Below, one piece after another: positions 4,721 through 11,468 of a stretch of DNA of 13,218 nt (position 1 is its first letter; every line of letters starts with the position of its first letter). This stretch comes from Nitrososphaerales archaeon TH5893 (GTDB lineage: Archaea > Thermoproteota > Nitrososphaeria > Nitrososphaerales > Nitrososphaeraceae). The stretch covers positions 1 to 13,218 of the forward strand of contig JAATVT010000208.1 of assembly GCA_014523685.1 (NCBI GenBank). Reading direction: 5' to 3'. The notes under the pieces are model-generated. The model was not told the origin of the DNA. It was given only the letters and a program-made list of their open reading frames with translations, and ran no database searches. The position numbers and the translations under genes were made by a program.

Positions 4721-7180
4721 TTGAAGTCAAGAGGATCACGAGAAAGAAATATGCCTTTCAATTTTGCAGTGCTTTCTGGTTCACTAGTTCTTTTATTGAC
4801 TTTGTTTTCAAATCTTGGTTCAAATATTGGAGCTTTTGCACAATCCAATGCAACGTCTACATCATTATATGATGAGAATTCACTCATCATACTAGTTAAC
4901 CTAGAAAGGATTCGAACCCAGATATTATTAGCTAATCAGAGTTTGATTTCAGGAGATGAGGATATGGCCTTCGCACATTCTTATATCCCACATTCAGTAA
5001 TATTTCCTTCAATTAAGAGCCAGCTAAGTGCAATTAGTTCACAATCGGTGTCTCAGCTCGAGTCATTATTAACGGATTTGCCTATTAGTATTAAAGCTGA
5101 GGGAAACGCAGGGCCACAAGGCAATTCGCAGACTGATATAAAAGCAATTATCCAACTTTTGGATAACATTTTAGATCAGAGCATAGGCCAACAGTTCATA
5201 TCAAACCAGACTTCTATAGCAAATACTGTTGTCTTTCTATTACGAGATGCAGAGCAATCATATGAGCTTTCAAACGCAGCAGCTTCAAGTCAACAATTTA
5301 GTAAAGTTGACTATGAAAATGCTCAAGGGCTAGTTAATGTATCTAAATCAAACTATGAGAATTTAGCAAGTTCCTTAGACGAAAGAAGGAGACAAGAGGT
5401 ATACTCCTTCTTTAGTCAACTTGAAGATTCTATCGTACAACGAGCTAATATGGAGCCAATTTCACAGGTAGTTGCTGCAATAGAAAGAGATCTGGCAGAG
5501 TTTCTTTCAATAAACTCTGGTAGCGAGGGTGACGCACCGACGACAAGCGAACATTCGCAGTATTTTACAACTATAAGAGATTTACTATCAGAGGTTAATA
5601 ATGAAGTTAAGGAGAATGAAGACTATCGGGCCGCTGATAAAGCTGCCATTACAGCATATCTAGATAACTACGAATACCTTGAAGCACCAATCGAAAAGCT
5701 CAACTCAACTCTAATGGTAGATATCGAAATCGATATGAGAGAGGAATTGCGGGATATGCTTAAGAAAGAACAAGCGCCAACTGAAATAGAGAATTTTGTA
5801 AACGGCATACTTGTCAAACTAACAACTGCCGAACAGCTATTGGAAAACGAACCTTCTCTTACAAGCCAGAATCAAACAGGGGCCGCTACTATGGGACAAC
5901 CGCCAGGATTTGCTGACATTCAAGGACTAAGTCAAGGCTTTGGAACATACGCTGGAGAGAGAAGACAAATGGGTGAAGCAGAAGATCCTGCCAAGGCAGT
6001 TGTAAGAGGAGATATTGATCAGATTAGAATAAAACTTGACCAATCTCTACTACAATACAAAGAGGGGAAAATGCAGGAAGCTTTGACAACTTCACGTTCT
6101 GCATATTTGGATAGTTATGAGAGAGTGGAAATCCCATTGCGACCTATTGACCCAGACTTTACACTTGATATGGAAATAAAATTCGCGGAACTTCGAAACC
6201 TCATGCAAAGCAATGCTGGATATGAGCAGGTATTGAAAAAAACCTATGAAATTAAAAGTGGACTGGATGAATCTGAACGTCTTGTATCTGGGACTGGCAT
6301 AATAGCTCCTAGCATTGCATTTTCTACCTCTTTTTCATTAGTATTTAGGGAAGGTTTGGAATCCGCACTAATAATTGGAGCTATACTTACATATCTTGAG
6401 GCTTCTAGAAATGATCGGTTCAAAAAACACGTATACTATGGGATAATAATTGCTGCCGCTGCCACTGCGGTTACATGGTTTATTGCTCAATATATTGTTG
6501 AATTATCAGGCGCAAGCAGGGAGTTAATTGAAGCTATAGCAGGGCTTTCAGCCGTTGCAGTATTATTCTGGGTTAGCTTCTGGGTGCTAAATAAGATTGA
6601 AACCAAGAAATGGATCGAATTTGTCAAGGCTAAGATTTGGAAAGCGACTACAACTGGAAGCCTGTTGGTGTTTGTTATGCTCTCTTTCTTCACAGTGTAT
6701 AGAGAAGGCTTTGAAACCGTACTCTTCTACCAAGCCATATTTTCCTTTTCAAAATATATGGAATGGTACGTAATAGCCGGATTGATATCAGGTCTTGTTG
6801 TAATAATAGGAGTAGCACTAGTTGTCAGAAGGCTAGGCAAGAAACTACCCCTTAGAGTATTATTCGGGCTAACAATGGGTATTGGAGCCTACATGTCAAT
6901 CGCATTTATGGGCAATGCCGTTAGGGAGTTTCAGGAACTCGGTATTATTCCTACCACTCATCTTATAGGTATTGTTCCAAGATTTGATATCAACCTTGCA
7001 ACTATGACCGGTATTCACCCCACTCTTGAATCAGTTGTTGCTCAGATGGTATTGCTGTCAATCTATGTAATAGGATCTCTTTACATACTTGTAATTCAAC
7101 CTAGAAAGAAGAAGAGGATTGAAGACTCAAGAAAATCTATTGCAGATTTGGAGAAAAGAAGAGAAACATCCGTTGACTAG
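4721..7180 (+). CDS. FTR1-family iron permease with large extracellular repeat domain
   Basis: The 819-residue protein starts with a signal sequence (residues 12-40, hydrophobic core VLSGSLVLLLTLFSNLG). Residues 41-525 are an extracellular, mainly helical region. Two parts of it are clearly related: AYLDNYEYLEAPIEKL (312-327) and AYLDSYERVEIPLRPI (461-476), each followed by D-x-EI and a second helix with ELR. Residues 526-793 are the FTR1/EfeU permease with about seven membrane helices and both REGxE iron-binding motifs: REGLE (543-547) and REGFE (661-665). The last 25 residues are basic and cytoplasmic. It should move iron across the membrane. Ordinary EfeU permeases are about 270 residues, so two thirds of this protein is extra. 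Its promoter carries an ATTCT-N8-AGAAT element, and a second iron-box lies 90 bases after its stop. Family call is firm; direction and metal are inferred. Confidence 0.92.
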   Translation: MKSRGSRERNMPFNFAVLSGSLVLLLTLFSNLGSNIGAFAQSNATSTSLYDENSLIILVNLERIRTQILLANQSLISGDEDMAFAHSYIPHSVIFPSIKSQLSAISSQSVSQLESLLTDLPISIKAEGNAGPQGNSQTDIKAIIQLLDNILDQSIGQQFISNQTSIANTVVFLLRDAEQSYELSNAAASSQQFSKVDYENAQGLVNVSKSNYENLASSLDERRRQEVYSFFSQLEDSIVQRANMEPISQVVAAIERDLAEFLSINSGSEGDAPTTSEHSQYFTTIRDLLSEVNNEVKENEDYRAADKAAITAYLDNYEYLEAPIEKLNSTLMVDIEIDMREELRDMLKKEQAPTEIENFVNGILVKLTTAEQLLENEPSLTSQNQTGAATMGQPPGFADIQGLSQGFGTYAGERRQMGEAEDPAKAVVRGDIDQIRIKLDQSLLQYKEGKMQEALTTSRSAYLDSYERVEIPLRPIDPDFTLDMEIKFAELRNLMQSNAGYEQVLKKTYEIKSGLDESERLVSGTGIIAPSIAFSTSFSLVFREGLESALIIGAILTYLEASRNDRFKKHVYYGIIIAAAATAVTWFIAQYIVELSGASRELIEAIAGLSAVAVLFWVSFWVLNKIETKKWIEFVKAKIWKATTTGSLLVFVMLSFFTVYREGFETVLFYQAIFSFSKYMEWYVIAGLISGLVVIIGVALVVRRLGKKLPLRVLFGLTMGIGAYMSIAFMGNAVREFQELGIIPTTHLIGIVPRFDINLATMTGIHPTLESVVAQMVLLSIYVIGSLYILVIQPRKKKRIEDSRKSIADLEKRRETSVD

Positions 7181-7236
7181 ACATCTGACTCACCCCACAT
7201 CTAACGATTTCAAAATTAACCGTAGATATCAATATT

Positions 7237-7256
7237 GATTCTCAAACTCTAGAATC
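7237..7256. promoter_or_regulatory. ATTCT-N8-AGAAT element upstream of the second iron-box promoter
   Basis: GATTCT-CAAACTCT-AGAATC, 6-bp arms. It ends about 11 bases before the TATA-like stretch TAAATATTAG (7268-7277) that merges into the iron-box. It is closely similar to the FTR1 element at 4599-4616. Confidence 0.6.
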
Positions 7257-7269
7257 GTACTAATTGGTA

Positions 7270-7291
7270 AATATTAGGCCCCCCTAATATT
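7270..7291. promoter_or_regulatory. Second DtxR-type iron-box operator
   Basis: Perfect 9-bp inverted repeat AATATTAGG-CCCC-CCTAATATT. It shares TAAATATTAGGC and CCTAATAT with the operator at 2246-2265; only the centre differs. The TATA-like TAAATATTAG (7268-7277) lies mostly inside the left arm, so binding should repress a plus-strand transcript starting at about 7296-7301. Confidence 0.78.
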
Positions 7292-7295
7292 ACTA

Positions 7296-7355
7296 ATGTT
7301 CCTGAAAGTCTGGAAGTACAGGATTGGCATCCAAGGACAAACTCTCAGGAAATAG
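7296..7355 (+). CDS. Possible 19-residue peptide behind the second iron-box
   Basis: An ATG lies five bases after the operator and opens a frame of 19 codons plus TAG (MFLKVWKYRI..., basic, with six Lys/Arg). It is about 24 bases from the centre of the TATA-like box, slightly short for a leaderless start, so transcription may begin just inside it and the RNA may be non-coding. The stop codon directly abuts a hairpin. Nothing but position supports translation. Confidence 0.25.
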   Translation: MFLKVWKYRIGIQGQTLRK

Positions 7356-7400
7356 GATATAGCGATGGTAGGGAATGCTCCTCCTACCTATTGCTATGTC
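7356..7400 (+). ncRNA. Long hairpin in a putative iron-repressed RNA
   Basis: Bases 7356-7372 pair with 7383-7400: GATATAGCGAT-GGTAGG against CCTACC-T-ATTGCTATGTC. This gives about 17 pairs with one bulged base (T7389) and two G-U pairs, around a ten-base loop. It begins right after the TAG of the 19-codon ORF. No T-run follows, so it does not look like a bacterial-type terminator. A transcript from the iron-box promoter about 60 bases upstream would contain it near its middle or 3' end. It could be a small RNA, an RNA-stabilising 3' end, or just an inverted repeat. Confidence 0.4.
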
Positions 7401-7839
7401 ATGATAGTACATCTTGTCAGAAAAAAAGTGGATTATGAAATATAATTTTCAATTTGATAAGACGCCAATATCTTATTAAATGAAAGAAGCCTACAGTTGT
7501 TCAGAAAACCTCATTAGATTATCTAGTCCATAATCAGTGTAGCAAAGAAGGTAATCCAAATATGCCATGAGAATAAAATACCCTTAAGCTCAACCTACAA
7601 AAAAATAGGCAGCTTGCAACGTGAAGGTAGTTTCCATAGAAAAAATTGATATTGATGCTAATGGATGAAAGATAGATATTATAGAAGTAACATGAGATTT
7701 GTGGGTTTAAATTTGGACAAGGAAAGCATTCTATTACAGCTTGAACAAAATGATTCACTTTTGGGTACTTGTTTTGAATTTCCATTACAATTATGGCATA
7801 ATGAGTGACAATAATTAATTATCCTACTCTAATTATTGA

Positions 7840-7885
7840 ATTTATTCATGTATATTAATCCATCCGGGTTTTATGATGAATAAAT
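7840..7885. promoter_or_regulatory. Inverted repeat upstream of dtxR paralogue 2
   Basis: ATTTATTCAT (7840-7849) and ATGAATAAAT (7876-7885) form a perfect 10-bp inverted repeat with 26 bases between. It lies 65-110 bases before the start codon of the second regulator, upstream of its AT-rich promoter (about 7892-7920). It may be a paired operator or chance symmetry in AT-rich DNA. No TTAGG-type box is seen in this promoter. Confidence 0.35.
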
Positions 7886-7949
7886 GGGCAACATTAATAA
7901 TTATTATCAATTGTAATTATATTGTCCGAAATGGTTTTGGGGGACTACT

Positions 7950-8420
7950 ATGATAAGTAGCAAAAATAATAATATAGAAGAAAGAGAAGAACTCTATATC
8001 GATACAGCCGAAGCAGAACATGTGGAAATGTATCTCAAAGCAATATGGTCAATTAGCGAAAGAAAGGAAGAAGTTAAAGTAAGTTCTATTGCCAAGCTGC
8101 TAAGTATAAGTCAACCATCAGTTGTACAAATGCTTCACAAGCTAAATGCTGCTCATCTAGTTGAATATAAAGGGGGTAAAAATGTAGTTGAACTTACCAA
8201 TGATGGTCAACGGACTGGGAGACAAATGATAAGAAATACAAGATTGCTAGAAGTGATGATGAAGGATGCCTTAAAGATTGATATCGATGAAGAAATGATA
8301 TGTGGGATAGAACATCATATGAATAAGAAATTTACAGATGCCCTGTGTACTTTGTTAATGCATCCAAGAAAATGTCCACATGATCATGATATACCATCTG
8401 GACAATGTTGTAGAAAATAA
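7950..8420 (+). CDS. DtxR/MntR-family metal-dependent transcription regulator (paralogue 2)
   Basis: The 156 residues are very similar throughout to the product of 2853-3326 (shared LYIDTAEAE, VEMYLKAIW, VKVSSIAKLL, QPSVVQMLHKLN, QMIRNTRLLEV, CGIEHHM, FTDALCTLL). The winged helix spans about 23-85. The primary metal ligands Met27, Cys118, Glu121 and His122 are present, and the ancillary His positions are Thr97 and Glu114, as in the paralogue. It ends with CPH-x-IP (142-149) and a Cys pair. Differences cluster in the wing (YKGGKNVVELTNDGQ against YTKGRNLVKMTPSGE) and at the N-terminus, so DNA preference may differ slightly. A G-rich stretch (GGGGGAC, 7939-7945) stands just before the ATG and may act as a weak ribosome binding site. 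It probably senses iron; target unknown. Confidence 0.9.
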   Translation: MISSKNNNIEEREELYIDTAEAEHVEMYLKAIWSISERKEEVKVSSIAKLLSISQPSVVQMLHKLNAAHLVEYKGGKNVVELTNDGQRTGRQMIRNTRLLEVMMKDALKIDIDEEMICGIEHHMNKKFTDALCTLLMHPRKCPHDHDIPSGQCCRK

Positions 8421-8673
8421 CTGTTCCATTAAATATTCATACATAAAATGGCCATGGAATACGTTAATTGTCAGATTGACACTTTTATACGACCATATCT
8501 TCCATATAATCTTGAAAATGTTTGATATCGTAAAGTTCAGTATTTCGTCAACTTTGGCAACTTCAATGTAAGATTTATTGTGAGACATAAACAAATTATC
8601 ATTGAATTTTGTTTGTCTACTGAAAAAGTAGACCCACTATTTTTATCCTCTATCCTCCATATTTCAGGTAATA
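8421..8673. other. Non-coding stretch after dtxR paralogue 2
   Basis: No supported gene. Frames on the minus strand overlapping the end of the regulator gene read as AT-rich, hydrophobic sequence and were rejected. A terminator-like hairpin at 8615-8644 is listed separately. Confidence 0.5.
8615..8644 (+). terminator. Hairpin plus T-run
   Basis: GTCTACT-GAAAA-AGTAGAC (8615-8633) is a perfect 7-bp stem with a five-base loop, followed seven bases later by five T (8640-8644). It could end the transcript of the second dtxR, about 200 bases after its stop. Confidence 0.35.
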
Positions 8674-8871
8674 GTGACCACAGATAAAGACAGTGAAAAC
8701 ACACTAGTAAAGGAGGTTGAATCATGGAAAGGTTTTGAATACACACCGCGTAACCCAAACGGTACACTTTTTAACAAAATACTAACGGAATTGCTAGAAA
8801 TGAAGATCATGTTACTGCATTCAGGATCAAATGTCTACAGTACTCTGCAGAGTTCTTTTTTGTGGCCTTAG
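8674..8871 (+). CDS. Doubtful 65-residue ORF
   Basis: It opens at GTG 8674 and ends with TAG at 8871. The first two thirds (for example EVESWKGFEYTPRNPNGTLF and NKILTELLEMKIMLL) has an amino acid mix like a real soluble protein; the end (STLQSSFLWP) does not. There is no Shine-Dalgarno before the GTG. A strong one (AAAGGAGG, 8709-8716) lies inside the frame, ahead of an out-of-frame ATG that runs into a stop after four codons. It could be a small gene or the remnant of one. Family not recognised. Confidence 0.3.
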   Translation: MTTDKDSENTLVKEVESWKGFEYTPRNPNGTLFNKILTELLEMKIMLLHSGSNVYSTLQSSFLWP

Positions 8872-9385
8872 TATTCCAGCAGCAGAAATCGATCAGTCGA
8901 TTAATCTAAAGAATAAAATCAAATCAAAATAGAAAAGATTAAACCCAGTTAACCTTTTTTTGGTGGATATGTCTATTCTAAATACTCTTTAGCTTTAGCT
9001 AGCTACCTGTTTCCATTAAACAAATTTATCCATAATTTAGGCATGTTATAATAACAGAAGAATAACAGTACCGACTTAGTAAACTTACTCTACCTACCCA
9101 AATTTACTGTAAATACCAATATTACTAGAAATATTAGAACTAGGGTTCGCTTTATTGGGAAGTAAACATCTGTATATTTGAGTACTTGATTGTGCGGGTT
9201 ACTTTTTCCTTGTAAAAATCTTTTCTTTCAAAGTGATTTCGACCTCTTTTATTATCCATGTCTTTGGTATGACAACATGACCACTATTACCCATGTGTGT
9301 GCCTAACCAGGAAATGTTGCCGCAACTTGGAGTTTGGAATTTGAATACTTTATTTCTCTTATATCTTTACGACTGATGTAGCTAG
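8872..9385. other. Mostly non-coding region before the lipase gene
   Basis: It contains a 6-bp inverted repeat AATCGA-TCAG-TCGATT (8887-8902), a T-run (8955-8961) that could end a plus-strand transcript, the small minus-strand ORF at 9199-9294 and the lipase promoter (CTTATATCTT, 9357-9366, about 25 bases before the ATG at 9386). Nothing else was recognised. Confidence 0.45.
9199..9294 (-). CDS. 31-residue AbrB/DUF2080-like protein, possibly a remnant
   Basis: The minus strand reads MGNSGHVVIPKTWIIKEVEI and then TLKEKIFTRKK from an ATG at 9294 to TAA at 9199. The segment G-N-S-G-x-x-x-h-P-K-x-W-I-x-K-x-V is the signature of small archaeal swapped-hairpin proteins of the AbrB/DUF2080 kind, DUF2080 being described as transposon-encoded. 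Family members usually carry about 10-20 more residues before GNSG. The frame stays open upstream to a TAA, but that part (for example NISWLGTH) does not look like the family, so the N-terminus is either absent or was lost. No Shine-Dalgarno is seen. It may be a minimal DNA-binding or antitoxin-like protein, or a relic of a mobile element. Confidence 0.45.
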   Translation of the reverse strand: MGNSGHVVIPKTWIIKEVEITLKEKIFTRKK

Positions 9386-10126
9386 ATGAATAAAACTACG
9401 ACCAGAATGACAATAGTCATAGTAACACTGGCTACACTCGGTCTATTTGCTCCATCTATATATGGACAAAATCAATCAGAAAGACAACAACAACAAACAG
9501 AAGAAAAACCACTTCCAGTCCTATTGGTCCATGGCTATGCTGAAGATGCCGCTGTATGGAAGAAATGGGAGGATATGCTCAGAAAAGATGGTATCCAATT
9601 CTTTACAGTAACCTTCAAAGACTCTGACGATAAATGCGGCTCAGCAAAACAACACGCGATTGAATTAGAAAAAATGGTGCAGGATATAAAAGAACAATCA
9701 GGCGCTCAAAAGATAAACATAGTAGGCTATAGTAAGGGTGGACTTGATGCTAGAGTATTCTTAGATATTACAGATACAAAGGATGTTGCAAATCTTATAA
9801 TGATTGGAACTCCTAATGCAGGTTCTCCAGTAGCAGAGACAAATTATGCCTGTGCACCAGCTGTGTATGACTTGAGACTCGGAGCCAATGCAACCAAAGC
9901 CGTAATAAATCCAAATACTAAATACTATACGATAGCCGGAAACTGGATGCCTTTAACACAAGGAAATCTAATGATTCCGGGGAACGACGATGGACTGGTC
10001 ACAGTAGAAAGTGTCGAATCGCAACAGTATTTCCAAAGTCTAGGGCGAACAGAACATGGACATGCGGAATTGCTATCAGAAAAGGAATACCAAATGTCAA
10101 AGGATATACTAATTGGAAACAAGTAG
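9386..10126 (+). CDS. Secreted lipase/esterase, alpha/beta hydrolase fold
   Basis: The 246-residue protein starts with a signal peptide (residues 1-28, core MTIVIVTLATLGLFAPSIYG) and a Gln/Glu-rich linker (29-41). The hydrolase core begins PVLLVHGYAEDAAVW (44-58, with the oxyanion-hole HG). The nucleophile elbow is GYSKGG (114-119, Ser116), followed by LIMIGTPNAGSPV. The acid is probably Asp201 or Asp202 in IPGNDDGLVTVES, and the base His224 or His226 in TEHGHAELL. The order and spacing fit the small LipA/PGAP1-like lipases, which cut ester bonds of lipids or similar substrates. Cys84 and Cys156 could form a disulfide outside the cell. The gene stands alone with a TATA-like box about 25 bases before the ATG, so a leaderless message is likely. 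Substrate cannot be told from the sequence. Confidence 0.85.
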   Translation: MNKTTTRMTIVIVTLATLGLFAPSIYGQNQSERQQQQTEEKPLPVLLVHGYAEDAAVWKKWEDMLRKDGIQFFTVTFKDSDDKCGSAKQHAIELEKMVQDIKEQSGAQKINIVGYSKGGLDARVFLDITDTKDVANLIMIGTPNAGSPVAETNYACAPAVYDLRLGANATKAVINPNTKYYTIAGNWMPLTQGNLMIPGNDDGLVTVESVESQQYFQSLGRTEHGHAELLSEKEYQMSKDILIGNK

Positions 10127-10188
10127 CGTAAATGAACTAATCAGTTGATTTGATCAAAATACTAAGAGCCATAAACTGGCGTAAATTA

Positions 10189-10193
10189 TTTTT
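10189..10193 (+). terminator. Short T-run after the lipase gene
   Basis: Five T in an AT-rich context (ATTATTTTTATG) about 65 bases after the lipase stop codon. A weak archaeal-type terminator at best. Confidence 0.25.
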
Positions 10194-10273
10194 ATGACTC
10201 CATGATGTTGATTCAATGATTTTGATAAACTGATATTCACTGCCTGCCCAGCAGCACCTGAGCATACAGAAAG

Positions 10274-11401
10274 TTAGGTAATAAGAATTTCTTCTACATC
10301 TCTTCTAGGAGTAGGTCTTATATCCTGTCTGCTATATCCCATTCTAAGCAATATCTGCGGAAACCCTTTTTCCTTTCTTATTGTATCAAGAAGTTTAAGC
10401 CTCAACTGTGGAACTTGTATAGGTTGATTTAAAAAAGAACAGCAAACATTTTCGGAACTAGCAAGTAATAATATATTAGATAAAGCTATACCTATATTTA
10501 TCCAATCTAAAGGCCTATCTAAATACGAGCCTAGAATTGCAAGAACAGGGGATGTTGCTGCAAGCTCATGGACTTTTTCATCCTGTTTTTTGGTAATTTG
10601 AAATGATTTAACGGAATATGGGTTTATCCTAGAGATAAAATTGGTGATCCCTAACGCATAATGTGATACGCTATTTTTCTTACTGGTACAGCTATTATTT
10701 GGACGTGCCCATCGAATTAGTTCATTTACAAAGTGCTTATCAGACAGCAGAAGATGATTTCCATGGACTACAAGTTCTGCTAATGCGTCTTTCTCTTTGG
10801 ATGCTTCTGTAATATGTAACCATATAGGCTCCTGTTCCTGGTTTTTTTGTTGATGTTGATACTGCGGATATTTGTCTACAATATAATAAAAGCCTGCCTG
10901 TAATATGTCTGGAATAATCCTGTCTTCGAATCTAAATCTACTTGTTCTCCGTTTAGGTATTGCTCCAAATAATCTATCATTGTCTTCCTTTTGAAGTGAA
11001 TTGACATCAATATTATTACTTCCACTCTCGTCATAGATACTTATTTTAGCTAAGGGTTGCTTGTCACTTTTTTCCATGTCATAGGCTGACAGTAATTCTG
11101 TTTTGTATTTGTAACCAAAATGACTTATAGTTATTTGTAAGTAACCTAACGCAGTCCCACAACTAATAGTTAATTCTCTGCCTATAGGGTCCACAACAGG
11201 CAATGCTCTTTTTCTATCACCATATAGTTCTATTGTATTATTGTTTTGAATCCTAAAAGCCCATGGTTGAGAATTATGGATAGAAGGGGCAAGGATGGCA
11301 TATCTCAAGAAAAACTTCAATTTGTCATACATTGAGCCGTATTTGGGAAATTCAGGCTCTGATATATTCCACGCTTCTGGATGGGTAGATCTTTGATGCA
11401 C
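10274..11401 (-). CDS. Acg-family FMN-binding nitroreductase-fold protein
   Basis: The 375 residues show the double-domain layout of the Acg family (Mycobacterium Acg/Rv2032 relatives). Near the N-terminus is APSIHNSQPW (38-47), then DRKRALPVVDPIGRELTISC (62-81, here exactly the conserved DP-x-GREL-x-x-SCG region), RRTSR (151-155), a central Leu/Ala-rich helical region, and a C-terminal LLRMGYS and TPRRDVEEIL (351-372). Acg proteins bind FMN, and some lack ordinary nitroreductase activity and are thought to store the flavin, so catalysis is not certain. No signal peptide, so cytoplasmic. The start is GTG at 11401, supported by AGGAGA (11412-11407) five bases upstream. It is divergent from a protein kinase gene with only 67 bases between, so the two may share control. 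Confidence 0.82.
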   Translation of the reverse strand: MHQRSTHPEAWNISEPEFPKYGSMYDKLKFFLRYAILAPSIHNSQPWAFRIQNNNTIELYGDRKRALPVVDPIGRELTISCGTALGYLQITISHFGYKYKTELLSAYDMEKSDKQPLAKISIYDESGSNNIDVNSLQKEDNDRLFGAIPKRRTSRFRFEDRIIPDILQAGFYYIVDKYPQYQHQQKNQEQEPIWLHITEASKEKDALAELVVHGNHLLLSDKHFVNELIRWARPNNSCTSKKNSVSHYALGITNFISRINPYSVKSFQITKKQDEKVHELAATSPVLAILGSYLDRPLDWINIGIALSNILLLASSENVCCSFLNQPIQVPQLRLKLLDTIRKEKGFPQILLRMGYSRQDIRPTPRRDVEEILIT

Positions 11402-11406
11402 CAGTA

Positions 11407-11412
11407 TCTCCT
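11407..11412 (-). promoter_or_regulatory. Shine-Dalgarno that fixes the GTG start of the Acg-like gene
   Basis: On the minus strand AGGAGA stands five bases before the GTG at 11401. Confidence 0.6.
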
Positions 11413-11468
11413 ACTACTATTATGAATTGTTATATCCTCTGTGTGCCATATTATAAATTGTACATCTT

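Larger units (their letters stand above)
7181..7949. other. 769-base region with regulatory sites and RNA structure, no standard gene
   Basis: It contains the second promoter/operator set (7238-7291), a 19-codon ORF, a long hairpin (7356-7400) and the control region of the second dtxR (7840-7949), each listed separately. Between 7401 and 7839 there are only short frames. One is plus 7665-7808 (47 residues, MKDRYYRSNMRFVGLNLDKE at its start), the other is minus 7785-7534 (83 residues, starting plausibly but ending in low-complexity hydrophobic sequence). I cannot support either; decayed coding sequence is possible. Confidence 0.45.

Noticed and set aside
7534..7785. Minus-strand 83-residue ORF with a CxxC-like start
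   Set aside because: The first 30 residues look plausible (FPCPNLNPQ), but the rest is low-complexity hydrophobic sequence; no promoter or family support.
8355..8767. Two minus-strand ORFs after and across the end of dtxR paralogue 2
   Set aside because: Antisense to a firm gene or AT-rich with Phe/Ile/Tyr excess; no conserved motif.
8842..8853. Perfect palindrome ACTCTGCAGAGT followed by a T-run, considered as a terminator
   Set aside because: It has no loop, so the RNA could form only a four-pair stem at best.
9121..9175. GGTTCG-containing stretch considered as a tRNA T-arm
   Set aside because: No matching stem, anticodon arm or acceptor stem could be drawn around it.
9080..9198. Minus-strand frame ending in a membrane-like segment (TLVLIFLVILVFTVNLG)
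   Set aside because: Short, no start codon with signals; hydrophobic runs are expected by chance in AT-rich DNA.
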